This document shows, one piece after another, positions 6,877 through 12,739 of a stretch of 13,201 bases of DNA. The notes below the pieces were generated by a model. It saw nothing but the letters and a program-made list of their open reading frames with translations. It did no database searches and was not told where the DNA came from. The number at the start of each line of letters is the position of its first letter. Within the stretch, counting starts at the first letter, position 1. The stretch is from Candidatus Aminicenantota bacterium (GTDB lineage: Bacteria > Acidobacteriota > Aminicenantia > UBA2199): the NCBI GenBank assembly GCA_026393775.1, contig JAPKZM010000031.1, positions 1-13,201 of the forward strand, read 5' to 3'. A program made the position numbers and the translations under genes.

Positions 6877-7238
6877 TTCTCCTCCTTGTCCTCCAACAGC
6901 GGTACCAGGACGGCTTTCCGCTTGCTGGCGGAAAATTCGCAGTGCCGTATTTCGATCTCGTCCCCGTCGATCACCACGACCAGGTCCTGCAAAAAACGAT
7001 CGAGGACAAACGGCCGGCGCCGACAGAAGAACACTCCCTGCAGCCGCTGCCGGTAACTCGCCAAAACGGAGCGGTACACGTCATCGCCATGTTCGCGGCT
7101 GAAATCCAGGACCAGGAGCTGGTCGATGATGACGAAATGGCCGATCGCGTCTCCCAGCAAGAATCCCGCCCCCTTGTATCCAATCGAGCGCAGAACGGAT
7201 ATTTCGCGCAGCGCCGCGGGCGTCAATTGCACTTTCAT
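6864..7238 (-). CDS. Hypothetical protein, possibly a degenerate JAB1/MPN-type domain
   Basis: I do not recognise this 124-residue protein with certainty. The N-terminus (MKVQLTPAALREISVL) followed by YKGAGFLLGDAIGHFVIIDQLLVL resembles the opening of JAB1/MPN domains, where a helix leads to a GxLxG turn and a strand. Later GVFFCRRRPFVLDRFLQDLVVVID occupies the place where active JAMM proteases have HxHP and a distant Asp; here the histidines are gone, so it would be catalytically dead. It is probably cytoplasmic, since no signal or membrane segment is seen. The gene heads the six-gene set and overlaps AMMECR1 by 13 nt, which suggests a functional link. No good Shine-Dalgarno precedes the ATG. 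A weak promoter-like pair, TTGTCT (7273-7268) and GATAAA (7252-7247), lies just upstream. The fold call is inference. Confidence 0.4.
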   Translation of the reverse strand: MKVQLTPAALREISVLRSIGYKGAGFLLGDAIGHFVIIDQLLVLDFSREHGDDVYRSVLASYRQRLQGVFFCRRRPFVLDRFLQDLVVVIDGDEIEIRHCEFSASKRKAVLVPLLEDKEEKWPN

Positions 7239-7292
7239 GGCTTATTTTTATCACACAATGGGGGTTAAGACAATAACCGAATTCGTCATCAC

Positions 7293-7490
7293 TTAACTAC
7301 TAAATTTTTTCAGTTTAATAATCTTGATAACTTTTTTTATTCTTCTCTCTTTCTCACTTTTCAGACCTGAAACCATCTCCCGCAAATGTTGGACTGCATC
7401 CAATCTTTCTTCCGGCGTCGTCTTTCTCCAGTATTCGAAGTCCAGCGTCTCCAAACCTTCTATAATGTTGATGCGGATTGGTTTCTCCAT
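7293..7490 (-). CDS. Small orphan protein resembling partners of nucleotidyltransferase toxins
   Basis: This 65-residue soluble, basic protein contains YWRKTTPEERLDAVQHLREMV. From memory, similar segments (YW/FW...TPEERL.A...LR) occur in small proteins encoded next to nucleotidyltransferase genes in toxin-antitoxin-like pairs. Here no nucleotidyltransferase follows: the 54 nt between its stop and the next gene on the same strand code for nothing, and that next gene is the MPN-like protein. It may be an orphan remnant or act alone. A perfect TATAAT with an upstream TG lies only 6 nt before the ATG and no Shine-Dalgarno is present, which points to a leaderless mRNA. The composition is more AT-rich than the neighbouring genes, consistent with acquisition or relaxed constraint. 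The reading is a real but low-information gene call. Confidence 0.6.
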   Translation of the reverse strand: MEKPIRINIIEGLETLDFEYWRKTTPEERLDAVQHLREMVSGLKSEKERRIKKVIKIIKLKKFSS

Positions 7491-7496
7491 GTATTA

Positions 7497-7505
7497 ATTA
7501 TAGCA
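7497..7505 (-). promoter_or_regulatory. Extended -10 promoter of the 65-residue gene (leaderless)
   Basis: On the minus strand TGC precedes a perfect TATAAT (7502-7497), followed by TAATAC and then ATG at 7490. A start about 7 nt past the -10 would fall on or beside the ATG. The best -35 at 17 nt is only TTGCAT (3 of 6), as expected for an extended -10 promoter. Confidence 0.55.
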
Positions 7506-7560
7506 AACGGCCGACAAATATGCAAAAACAATTTAATTTCATCATTTTTACCTTAATTTA

Positions 7561-7604
7561 GAACATTGAAATTTGGAATATAAGAAGGGCGGTTCACGAA
7601 CCGC
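7561..7604. repeat. Repeat fragment and GCGGTTC/GAACCGC palindrome downstream of the DUF4340 gene
   Basis: The stretch 7561-7578 matches 3989-4006 at 16 of 18 positions (ATTGRAATTTGGAA core), so it is a second copy of the window's CCAAAT/ATTTGG repeat family. Next to it is a perfect 7-bp inverted repeat, GCGGTTC (7589-7595) and GAACCGC (7598-7604), separated by AC. It begins 2 nt beyond the DUF4340 stop codon. On the minus strand it is followed by CCTTCTTATATT, a weak terminator-like tail, so it may end the ABC operon transcript. Confidence 0.5.
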
Positions 7605-7606
7605 TA

Positions 7607-8590
7607 CTATTTGGAGGCGGTTGTTTCTTTTTTCAGAATCTCAGGCTTTTTCATGATGTTCTCAGCCGTATACGAGCTGAGTAAAAATGGATAAGGGCTT
7701 TCCGATGACAGGGCCGTGTAGCTGATCTCTTTTTCTGCCTTCTGGAAAATGGACAACCGGAAATCCTTGCGCCCTTTCAAGAGCACCGTGTAAATAGGTT
7801 CTTTGAAATCATCTTTGCTCTTACCGGCGATGAATTGCTCGCAGCTTAACTGGTAGGTTTGCTCGATGATGCCGTTCAATTCAGTGTTATTTCCCGGTTT
7901 ACCGTCGGCCATGAGCCATGACGTTTCCCCCTGCGCCGGCTCTGCCTGCGCCTGTGGTTTCGCTTCATTGGGCTTCACATCGACCGGTTTGGCATTCTTG
8001 CTGAAAAGAATTTTCTCCGCAGCCGTGCTGATCTCGACAGCCGAAATTTCAGTCTTGTCAAACCGCAGCACGGTCTTGTCGCGCAGGCCGTCGACTTTCT
8101 GGTCAAAATCGCCGCGGAATGAGTTGCGGGCGTGGAAAACCCTGGGGTCGGCGTCCAGCTTCACGTAGGTGTGGCTGTAGGTGGATGCGGCGTTACCGAT
8201 CGAGAATTCCCGCAGCAGCCGCTCCTTTTCATAGGCTTTGACCACGATGGCGTTTTCCCGGTCAAGCCCATAGGGAGAATAGTTCCTGGACTCGGAGACC
8301 AGCGCCGCCAGTCTCAGGTTCACGATGGCGTCCACGATGGCGTTGGCCTTGGCCGGGTCGGACGAAAAACCCTGGGGCTGGATAAACCAGCCGTTGTCTT
8401 TTTTTTCCAGGCGGAGCGTTTGCCCGGCCCGGACGATGTCGACGCGGCTGATATCCACCCTGGCGATGGGCGCCAGGCGGGGGAGTTGATAGTTCATGCG
8501 GTCGGGATTGCGCAGCGCCAGGTAAATCAGCATGGCGATGATCGCGGCGCCGAGGATGATAGTTTCGCTTTTGCCTTTGCCGAGCTTCAT
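7607..8590 (-). CDS. DUF4340-domain membrane-anchored protein
   Basis: This 327-residue protein has one N-terminal membrane helix (about residues 10-26, IILGAAIIAMLIYLAL) and a periplasmic part of the DUF4340 type. Typical phrases are ISRVDIVRAGQTLRLEKKDNGWFI, the segment on residues being counted per variable (DAIVNLRLAALVSESRNYSPYGLD), and IGNAASTYSHTYVKLDADPRVF. In many bacteria such proteins are encoded directly after GldG-like proteins of ABC transporters; their biochemical role is unknown. A linker near residues 205-225 is rich in Pro, Ala, Lys and Gln and probably disordered. The ATG has a strong Shine-Dalgarno (AAGGAGG) and lies 25 nt after the GldG-like gene. It is the last gene of the ABC operon. 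Confidence 0.85.
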   Translation of the reverse strand: MKLGKGKSETIILGAAIIAMLIYLALRNPDRMNYQLPRLAPIARVDISRVDIVRAGQTLRLEKKDNGWFIQPQGFSSDPAKANAIVDAIVNLRLAALVSESRNYSPYGLDRENAIVVKAYEKERLLREFSIGNAASTYSHTYVKLDADPRVFHARNSFRGDFDQKVDGLRDKTVLRFDKTEISAVEISTAAEKILFSKNAKPVDVKPNEAKPQAQAEPAQGETSWLMADGKPGNNTELNGIIEQTYQLSCEQFIAGKSKDDFKEPIYTVLLKGRKDFRLSIFQKAEKEISYTALSSESPYPFLLSSYTAENIMKKPEILKKETTASK

Positions 8591-8615
8591 GGCTTGCCTC
8601 CTTGCTTGTTTTGGT

Positions 8616-10841
8616 TCATTTCCTGAACAGCAGCTGTATTCTTTTTTGCCGGTTCTTGCGCCTGATCCAGACCAGGATGCCGGCCAGGACCACCAGGACC
8701 GGCAGGCCGGCGATGTTGAAGGTCTTGACGAAGGTCTTGGTGCCGCCCTTGATCTCGCCCATGAGATTCAGACGCTGGCGCTTGCCGCGCATCAGGGCGA
8801 CATCCTCCCGGTTATTCAGGAAATCGAGTAAATTCATCAGGAACAAGGCGTTGGGGGATTCGCCGGCCTGGTCCAGCAGGTTGTTTTTCAGGATCTCCGA
8901 GGTGCCGATCAGGAAAATCTTCCCTGCCTTGCCCCTGGCGATGGGGCTGCCGGCGGTCTTGATCTTGGACATGTCGATGGCCGCCTTGGCTGCGGCCTTG
9001 GGCGCGTCTTTCTTGACCGCCGCGGTTTTGACTTTGGCTTGGGCCGCGGCCGCGGCCGCAAGCGGTTTTTCAGGGACGGGCTTGCCGGCGAAATAACTGG
9101 GGAAAGCGCCCGACAACACATAGGCCAAGGGATAGATCTTCTGCTGCCCCGCGTTTTGCGGTTTTTGGATGAAATAGGGGTTGAGGTTGATCTGGCCGCT
9201 CATCTCCCAGGCTTTGGCCGAGGACGAAAAGAGCATTCGGGCGCTCAGGCCCGCTTCCTTGACCCTGGCCGGGTCGATCTCCAGCGGCGCCGCCTTGAAC
9301 AGGATCAGGCGCTCGATGTTCTTCATGAAATCGCTGCCCTCGTTAATATAGGGCGATGCGATCAGCGGCGCGAAATAAATGGGCTGTTCGCCGCCGCCGT
9401 AAGCCGGGTCCTGCCGCTGCTGGTAACAGTTTTCGTCCAGCAGGTAGGATTTCCTGCAGCGGATGCCGTAATGGGCGAGCAGCTTTTCGAGCCCGGTGTT
9501 CAGGGGAACATACATCGGGCCTTGGTTGGGATTGTAATAGGACGGGTTGCGCTCGGGGACGATCTCGTTGAAGGGGTCAAGCAGGATAGCCAGGGATTTC
9601 CCCTGCATCAGGAACTGGTCGATTTGAAACAAAGCATAATCGGAAAATTCCTCCTTGGGGCCGGCGATGATCAGGCAATTCACATTGTCGGGGATCTTTT
9701 CATCCTTGAGCTTCACCAGCTGCAGGGAATAACTGTCCGCTACCAGGCCGCTGAAGTTCGCCAGGTCCTGCTCCTGCGGCTGGTTGGGGCCAACCATTCC
9801 CGCCTGCAGGGGCGGCGTGCCGAAATCGGCCAGGTAGGCGATTTTCTCGTTGATGTCCAGCATGCTCTCGATACCGTCGCCGAGATATTTTTCCATGTTT
9901 TCCATCGATTCCAGCTGATACTGGTCGCCGATCAGGGGGATGCGCAAGACGCGGATCAGGGGGATCGACAGCGATTTGCGGCTGGTTTGCATCACGATCC
10001 CGGCCACGCCCGATCCGCCGGGGATCTCCTTGCCCTGCCGGTCCACCTGTTTCTGCCACTGCAGTTGGAAGAGATTGTACTTGGCCAGCCCGGCCGCGGC
10101 CGCCGGATCCGCTGACGGGTCGTGGCTGGCGAAAGCCAACTGGCCGTAATTCTTTTCGTTCAGCTTGTTGACCAGCGTTTCCACCTTGGCCGGAATTTCG
10201 CCCAGGCCGCTAACGTTGATATAGGGGGCGACAATGTTCAGGGAGGAGGACAGGAAGAGCTTGACCTGGATCTTCTCGGGCAGCCGCAGCAGCGCGCTGA
10301 TCTTGTTGTTCATCTTCTGGATCACGGTGGTGATCTTGTATTCCAGCCCCTCGGTGCCGGTGATGGTCGGGATCCGTTCCACCATGTCGCCGTGAATCAG
10401 GGCCATGCCCATGTACGCCTTCTGGAATTTCACTTCGTCTTTTTCGATTTTTTGGATCTGCACCGGGTAGATGCCGTAATCGCCGGCCAGCGCCTGGTTC
10501 TCGTTGACCGTTTTGCCCGTCTCCTCGTCCTGGGGGCTGACGTTGTGGAACTGGTAATTGAAGAAATGGTTGGCAGCGAGGGCGTATTCCTTGAGCAGGT
10601 CCTCCAGGTAGCGCTCGGTGTTGTTGTGCGGGGCGGGCAGGTTCCTGGTGAAGAAGACGTGGATGGTCAGGGGCTCGGACAGGGTCGAGACCACTTTCTT
10701 GCTGATGGCGGAAATGGAATACAGGCGGTCGCGGGTCAGGTCGAAGCGGGTGAACAGGGTGGCGCCAACCAGGTTCAGCAGGACGACCGCCGCCAGGTAC
10801 ATCAGGAATCTGCCGGTGTTGTTTTTTTGTTTTTTATTCAT
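8616..10841 (-). CDS. GldG-like ABC-transporter auxiliary protein
   Basis: This 741-residue protein has an N-terminal membrane helix (about residues 12-30, FLMYLAAVVLLNLVGATLF), followed by FDLTRDRLYSISAISKKVV, the typical start of GldG-type proteins. A large periplasmic part includes the ABC auxiliary (GldG/IFT52-like) domain, with LADFGTPPLQ, VNCLIIAGPKEEFSDYALFQIDQF and KSLAILLDPF. A C-terminal helix (LPVLVVLAGILVWIRR) re-enters the membrane. In Bacteroidota GldG works with GldA and GldF in gliding; elsewhere the substrate of such systems is unknown. An Ala/Lys-rich stretch at about residues 593-640 (with six Ala in a row) interrupts the C-terminal domain just before GKIFLIGTSEIL. Spacing is 9 nt after the permease and 25 nt before DUF4340. 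The family call is firm; gliding is not implied. Confidence 0.88.
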   Translation of the reverse strand: MNKKQKNNTGRFLMYLAAVVLLNLVGATLFTRFDLTRDRLYSISAISKKVVSTLSEPLTIHVFFTRNLPAPHNNTERYLEDLLKEYALAANHFFNYQFHNVSPQDEETGKTVNENQALAGDYGIYPVQIQKIEKDEVKFQKAYMGMALIHGDMVERIPTITGTEGLEYKITTVIQKMNNKISALLRLPEKIQVKLFLSSSLNIVAPYINVSGLGEIPAKVETLVNKLNEKNYGQLAFASHDPSADPAAAAGLAKYNLFQLQWQKQVDRQGKEIPGGSGVAGIVMQTSRKSLSIPLIRVLRIPLIGDQYQLESMENMEKYLGDGIESMLDINEKIAYLADFGTPPLQAGMVGPNQPQEQDLANFSGLVADSYSLQLVKLKDEKIPDNVNCLIIAGPKEEFSDYALFQIDQFLMQGKSLAILLDPFNEIVPERNPSYYNPNQGPMYVPLNTGLEKLLAHYGIRCRKSYLLDENCYQQRQDPAYGGGEQPIYFAPLIASPYINEGSDFMKNIERLILFKAAPLEIDPARVKEAGLSARMLFSSSAKAWEMSGQINLNPYFIQKPQNAGQQKIYPLAYVLSGAFPSYFAGKPVPEKPLAAAAAAQAKVKTAAVKKDAPKAAAKAAIDMSKIKTAGSPIARGKAGKIFLIGTSEILKNNLLDQAGESPNALFLMNLLDFLNNREDVALMRGKRQRLNLMGEIKGGTKTFVKTFNIAGLPVLVVLAGILVWIRRKNRQKRIQLLFRK

Positions 10842-10850
10842 GTCAGTCTC

Positions 10851-11555
10851 TCACTTTTTTCCCTGCATGACCAGGTTGCCGGCATACAAGGCCATGAAAC
10901 TGGCGCTGGCGAAATAGAGGATGTCACGCGAATCGAGGATGCCCTTGGCGATGTTCTGGAAATGAAAATCGGCGCCGATGTATTCCAAAACGCCGAGCAG
11001 CGACTCGGGCAGGAAGAAGAGCATCTTGTCGATCAGGGTCAGGGCGAAGCAGATGCTCATGCCGATGATGAAGGCGATGATCTGGTTGCGGGTCAGCGCC
11101 GAGGCCAGCAGCCCGATGGCCGAGAACAGGGCGCCGAGGAAAATGGCGCCGATGTAGCCGCCGACGATCGGACCGAGGTCCAGCCTGCCCAGCACGGCGA
11201 TGGTAACGGCGTAGGAAAGGGTCGGCAGCAGCATGATCATGACGAACATCACCGCGGCCAGGAATTTGCCCACGATGACCTCCCAAAAGGTCAGCGGCAG
11301 GGTCATCAGCACCTCGTACGAGCCGACGTGCAGCTCTTCCGAGAACAGGCGCATGGTCACGGCCGGGATGATGAAGGAAAAGATGATGGGCAGCAGGCTG
11401 AAGAAATTGCGCAGGCTGGCCTGGTTGTAGAGGAAAAAGGTCGAGAAGAAAAACCAGCCGGTGACGAGCAGGAAAATGGCGATGACGATGTAGGCGATCG
11501 GGGCGATGAAATAGCTTTTCAATTCCTTGCCGAGGATGTGGCGGATATTTTTCAT
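10851..11555 (-). CDS. ABC-2 type transporter permease, GldF-like
   Basis: The 234-residue integral membrane protein has six hydrophobic segments. The first is AYIVIAIFLLVTGWFFFSTFF; later ones include LPIIFSFIIPAVTMRLFSEE, VMFVMIMLLPTLSYAVTIAVL, VGGYIGAIFLGALFSAIGLL, IAFIIGMSICFALTLI and a final one near YFASASFMALYAG. The N-terminal MKNIRHILGKELKSYFIAPIAY and the phrase RLFSEELHVGSYEVLMTLPLTFWEVIVGKF are characteristic of ABC-2 permeases of the GldF/NosY type; the latter is the coupling-helix region that contacts the ATPase. A good Shine-Dalgarno (AGGAG) overlaps the end of the ATPase gene, whose stop lies 1 nt before this ATG, so the two are surely co-translated. It would form the membrane channel with the upstream ATPase as a dimer of dimers. 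Substrate unknown. Confidence 0.9.
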   Translation of the reverse strand: MKNIRHILGKELKSYFIAPIAYIVIAIFLLVTGWFFFSTFFLYNQASLRNFFSLLPIIFSFIIPAVTMRLFSEELHVGSYEVLMTLPLTFWEVIVGKFLAAVMFVMIMLLPTLSYAVTIAVLGRLDLGPIVGGYIGAIFLGALFSAIGLLASALTRNQIIAFIIGMSICFALTLIDKMLFFLPESLLGVLEYIGADFHFQNIAKGILDSRDILYFASASFMALYAGNLVMQGKK

Positions 11556-11556
11556 C

Positions 11557-12492
11557 TTAGTTCTCCTTGGTGAGTTCCCTGAATATGTTTTCCAGCGACC
11601 GGAACTGCTGGTGGAACTCGAGCAGCTGCCAGTCCTGCTTCTTGATGGCCGCGTAGATCTGCGGCCGGATGTCCTCGCCGGTCCTGCAGGTCACGTTCAC
11701 GGCCAGGATGCCGTCGTTGCTCTCGCCCGGCTCGACCGCCGCCACGCCGGCGATCGGGCCCAACGCCGCGCGCACCGCCGCCAGATCGGCGTTGCGAAAA
11801 GCCAGGGCGATGAGCGACTCCTTGCCCAGCGATTGCTTCAACTCCTCGATGGGGCTGTCGGCCACGATCCGGCCCTTGTTGATGATCACCACCCGGTCGC
11901 AGGTGGCCTCGGCCTCGCTGAGAATGTGGGTCGACAGGATGATCGTCTTCTCCTTGCCGATCTTCTTGATGATCGTACGGATCTCGATGATCTGGTTGGG
12001 ATCGAGCCCCGAGGTTGGTTCGTCCAGGACCAGGATTTCGGGATCGCCCATCATGGCCTGGGCCAGCCCGACCCGCTGCTTGTAGCCCTTGGAGAGCTCG
12101 CCGATCGCCTGGTGCATGACCTCTTTGATGGAGCAGGTCGCGGCCAGCTGGTCGATGCGCTGGCGCTTTGCTTCCCGGTCGAGCCCGCGGATGTCGGCGA
12201 CGTAGCGCAGATAGTCGTAGACGAGCATGTCGGGGTAGAGCGGCGCGTTCTCCGGCAGGTAGCCCATCATGCGCCTGATTTCGAGCGCATGGTCCTTGAT
12301 GTTCAAATCCTTGACCCGGATCGTCCCGGCCGTGGGATTCAGGTAGCAGGTCAGGATGCGCATGAAGGTCGTCTTGCCGGCGCCATTGGGGCCGAGCAGC
12401 CCCAGGATCTCCCCCTGGTTGATCTCGAAGCCGATGCCGTCGACGGCGCGGATTTCACCGTAGTGCTTGCTCAGGTTTTCCACCTTGATCAT
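11557..12492 (-). CDS. ABC transporter ATPase, GldA-like
   Basis: This 311-residue cytoplasmic ATPase powers the ABC-2 permease encoded 1 nt downstream. Motifs in order: Walker A GPNGAGKTT (residues 34-42), Q-loop region GYLPENAPLYP with Glu at the usual Gln position (about 81), signature LSKGYKQR (133-140), Walker B ILVLDEP (153-159), D-loop SGLD and H-loop His at about 189 (STHI). After residue 220 comes a C-terminal domain of about 90 residues (IALAFRNADLAAVRAAL to the end) of the DUF4162/GldA-tail type, absent from minimal ABC ATPases. The ATG has an AAGGAG Shine-Dalgarno. It heads the operon ATPase-permease-GldG-DUF4340 and is expressed from the strong promoter at 12683-12654 through a structured leader. 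The substrate cannot be told from the sequence. Confidence 0.93.
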   Translation of the reverse strand: MIKVENLSKHYGEIRAVDGIGFEINQGEILGLLGPNGAGKTTFMRILTCYLNPTAGTIRVKDLNIKDHALEIRRMMGYLPENAPLYPDMLVYDYLRYVADIRGLDREAKRQRIDQLAATCSIKEVMHQAIGELSKGYKQRVGLAQAMMGDPEILVLDEPTSGLDPNQIIEIRTIIKKIGKEKTIILSTHILSEAEATCDRVVIINKGRIVADSPIEELKQSLGKESLIALAFRNADLAAVRAALGPIAGVAAVEPGESNDGILAVNVTCRTGEDIRPQIYAAIKKQDWQLLEFHQQFRSLENIFRELTKEN

Positions 12493-12653
12493 GGCCCAAC
12501 TCCTTGTTTCCGATTTTGACTATTACTCTATGACGCCAAATCAATGAAAAAAGTTTAAAGCCTTATAGCAACTTCTAAAATTTGTTAACTTTTTATAACA
12601 AATTTTGAATTTGCTATCTTCGGCTCTTATCCAGCTCTGCTGGGTTAGAAAAA
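12493..12653 (-). ncRNA. Structured 5' leader of the ABC operon (candidate cis-regulatory RNA)
   Basis: The mRNA would begin near 12647 and run about 155 nt to the ATG. It holds a small hairpin at the 5' end (12648-12626, CCAGC/GCTGG stem with a 3-nt loop) and a long one at 12616-12566. The long hairpin has a perfect 11-bp inner stem (AAAATTTGTTA/TAACAAATTTT, arms 12577-12587 and 12596-12606), an outer TAGCAA/TTGCTA stem, and an 8-nt loop. On the transcript the loop reads UAAAAAGU, and the 7 nt AAAAAGU can pair exactly with ACUUUUU at 12554-12548 downstream, a possible pseudoknot. The T-rich tail is not directly after the stem, so a simple terminator is less likely. No known riboswitch was recognised. 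Confidence 0.5.
12566..12616. repeat. Near-palindrome in the ABC-operon leader
   Basis: TAGCAA (12566-12571) and its complement TTGCTA (12611-12616) enclose a perfect 11-bp inverted repeat with arms 12577-12587 and 12596-12606. The 8-nt centre spans 12588-12595. A 4-5 nt mismatched bulge separates inner and outer stems. The near-symmetry could also make this a protein-binding site in DNA. Confidence 0.8.
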
Positions 12654-12683
12654 ATAATACCAAAATGGACCGCGGTTTGTCAA
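12654..12683 (-). promoter_or_regulatory. Strong sigma-70-type promoter of the ABC operon
   Basis: On the minus strand a perfect TTGACA (12683-12678) is followed after 18 nt by TATTAT (12659-12654), 5 of 6 to the consensus. It lies 57 nt beyond the rarA stop and gives the ABC operon its own transcription start near 12647, so the operon need not depend on rarA read-through. Confidence 0.7.
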
Positions 12684-12739
12684 GGTTTCTGGAAACGGCG
12701 GGAGGATGGATACGGAATCCGCTGTCGACAAGAACCGCC

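Noticed and set aside
9039..10115. A 358-codon open frame on the plus strand
   Set aside because: It is antisense to the GldG-like gene, which has clear domain motifs and a good operon fit; the plus-strand product has none.
10122..11573. A 483-codon open frame on the plus strand
   Set aside because: It lies antisense to the GldG-like and permease genes; the product is a Gln/Asp/Gly/Val-rich string with no recognisable domain and arises from the GC-rich codon pattern of the real genes.
11527..12519. A 330-codon open frame on the plus strand
   Set aside because: It mirrors the ABC ATPase, whose Walker A, signature and Walker B motifs settle the coding strand.
12553..12590. CRISPR-repeat-like look of the sequence starting GTTTAAAGCC on the complement of the leader
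   Set aside because: There is only one copy, no spacer pattern and no cas gene; the symmetry is better explained as an RNA hairpin or operator.
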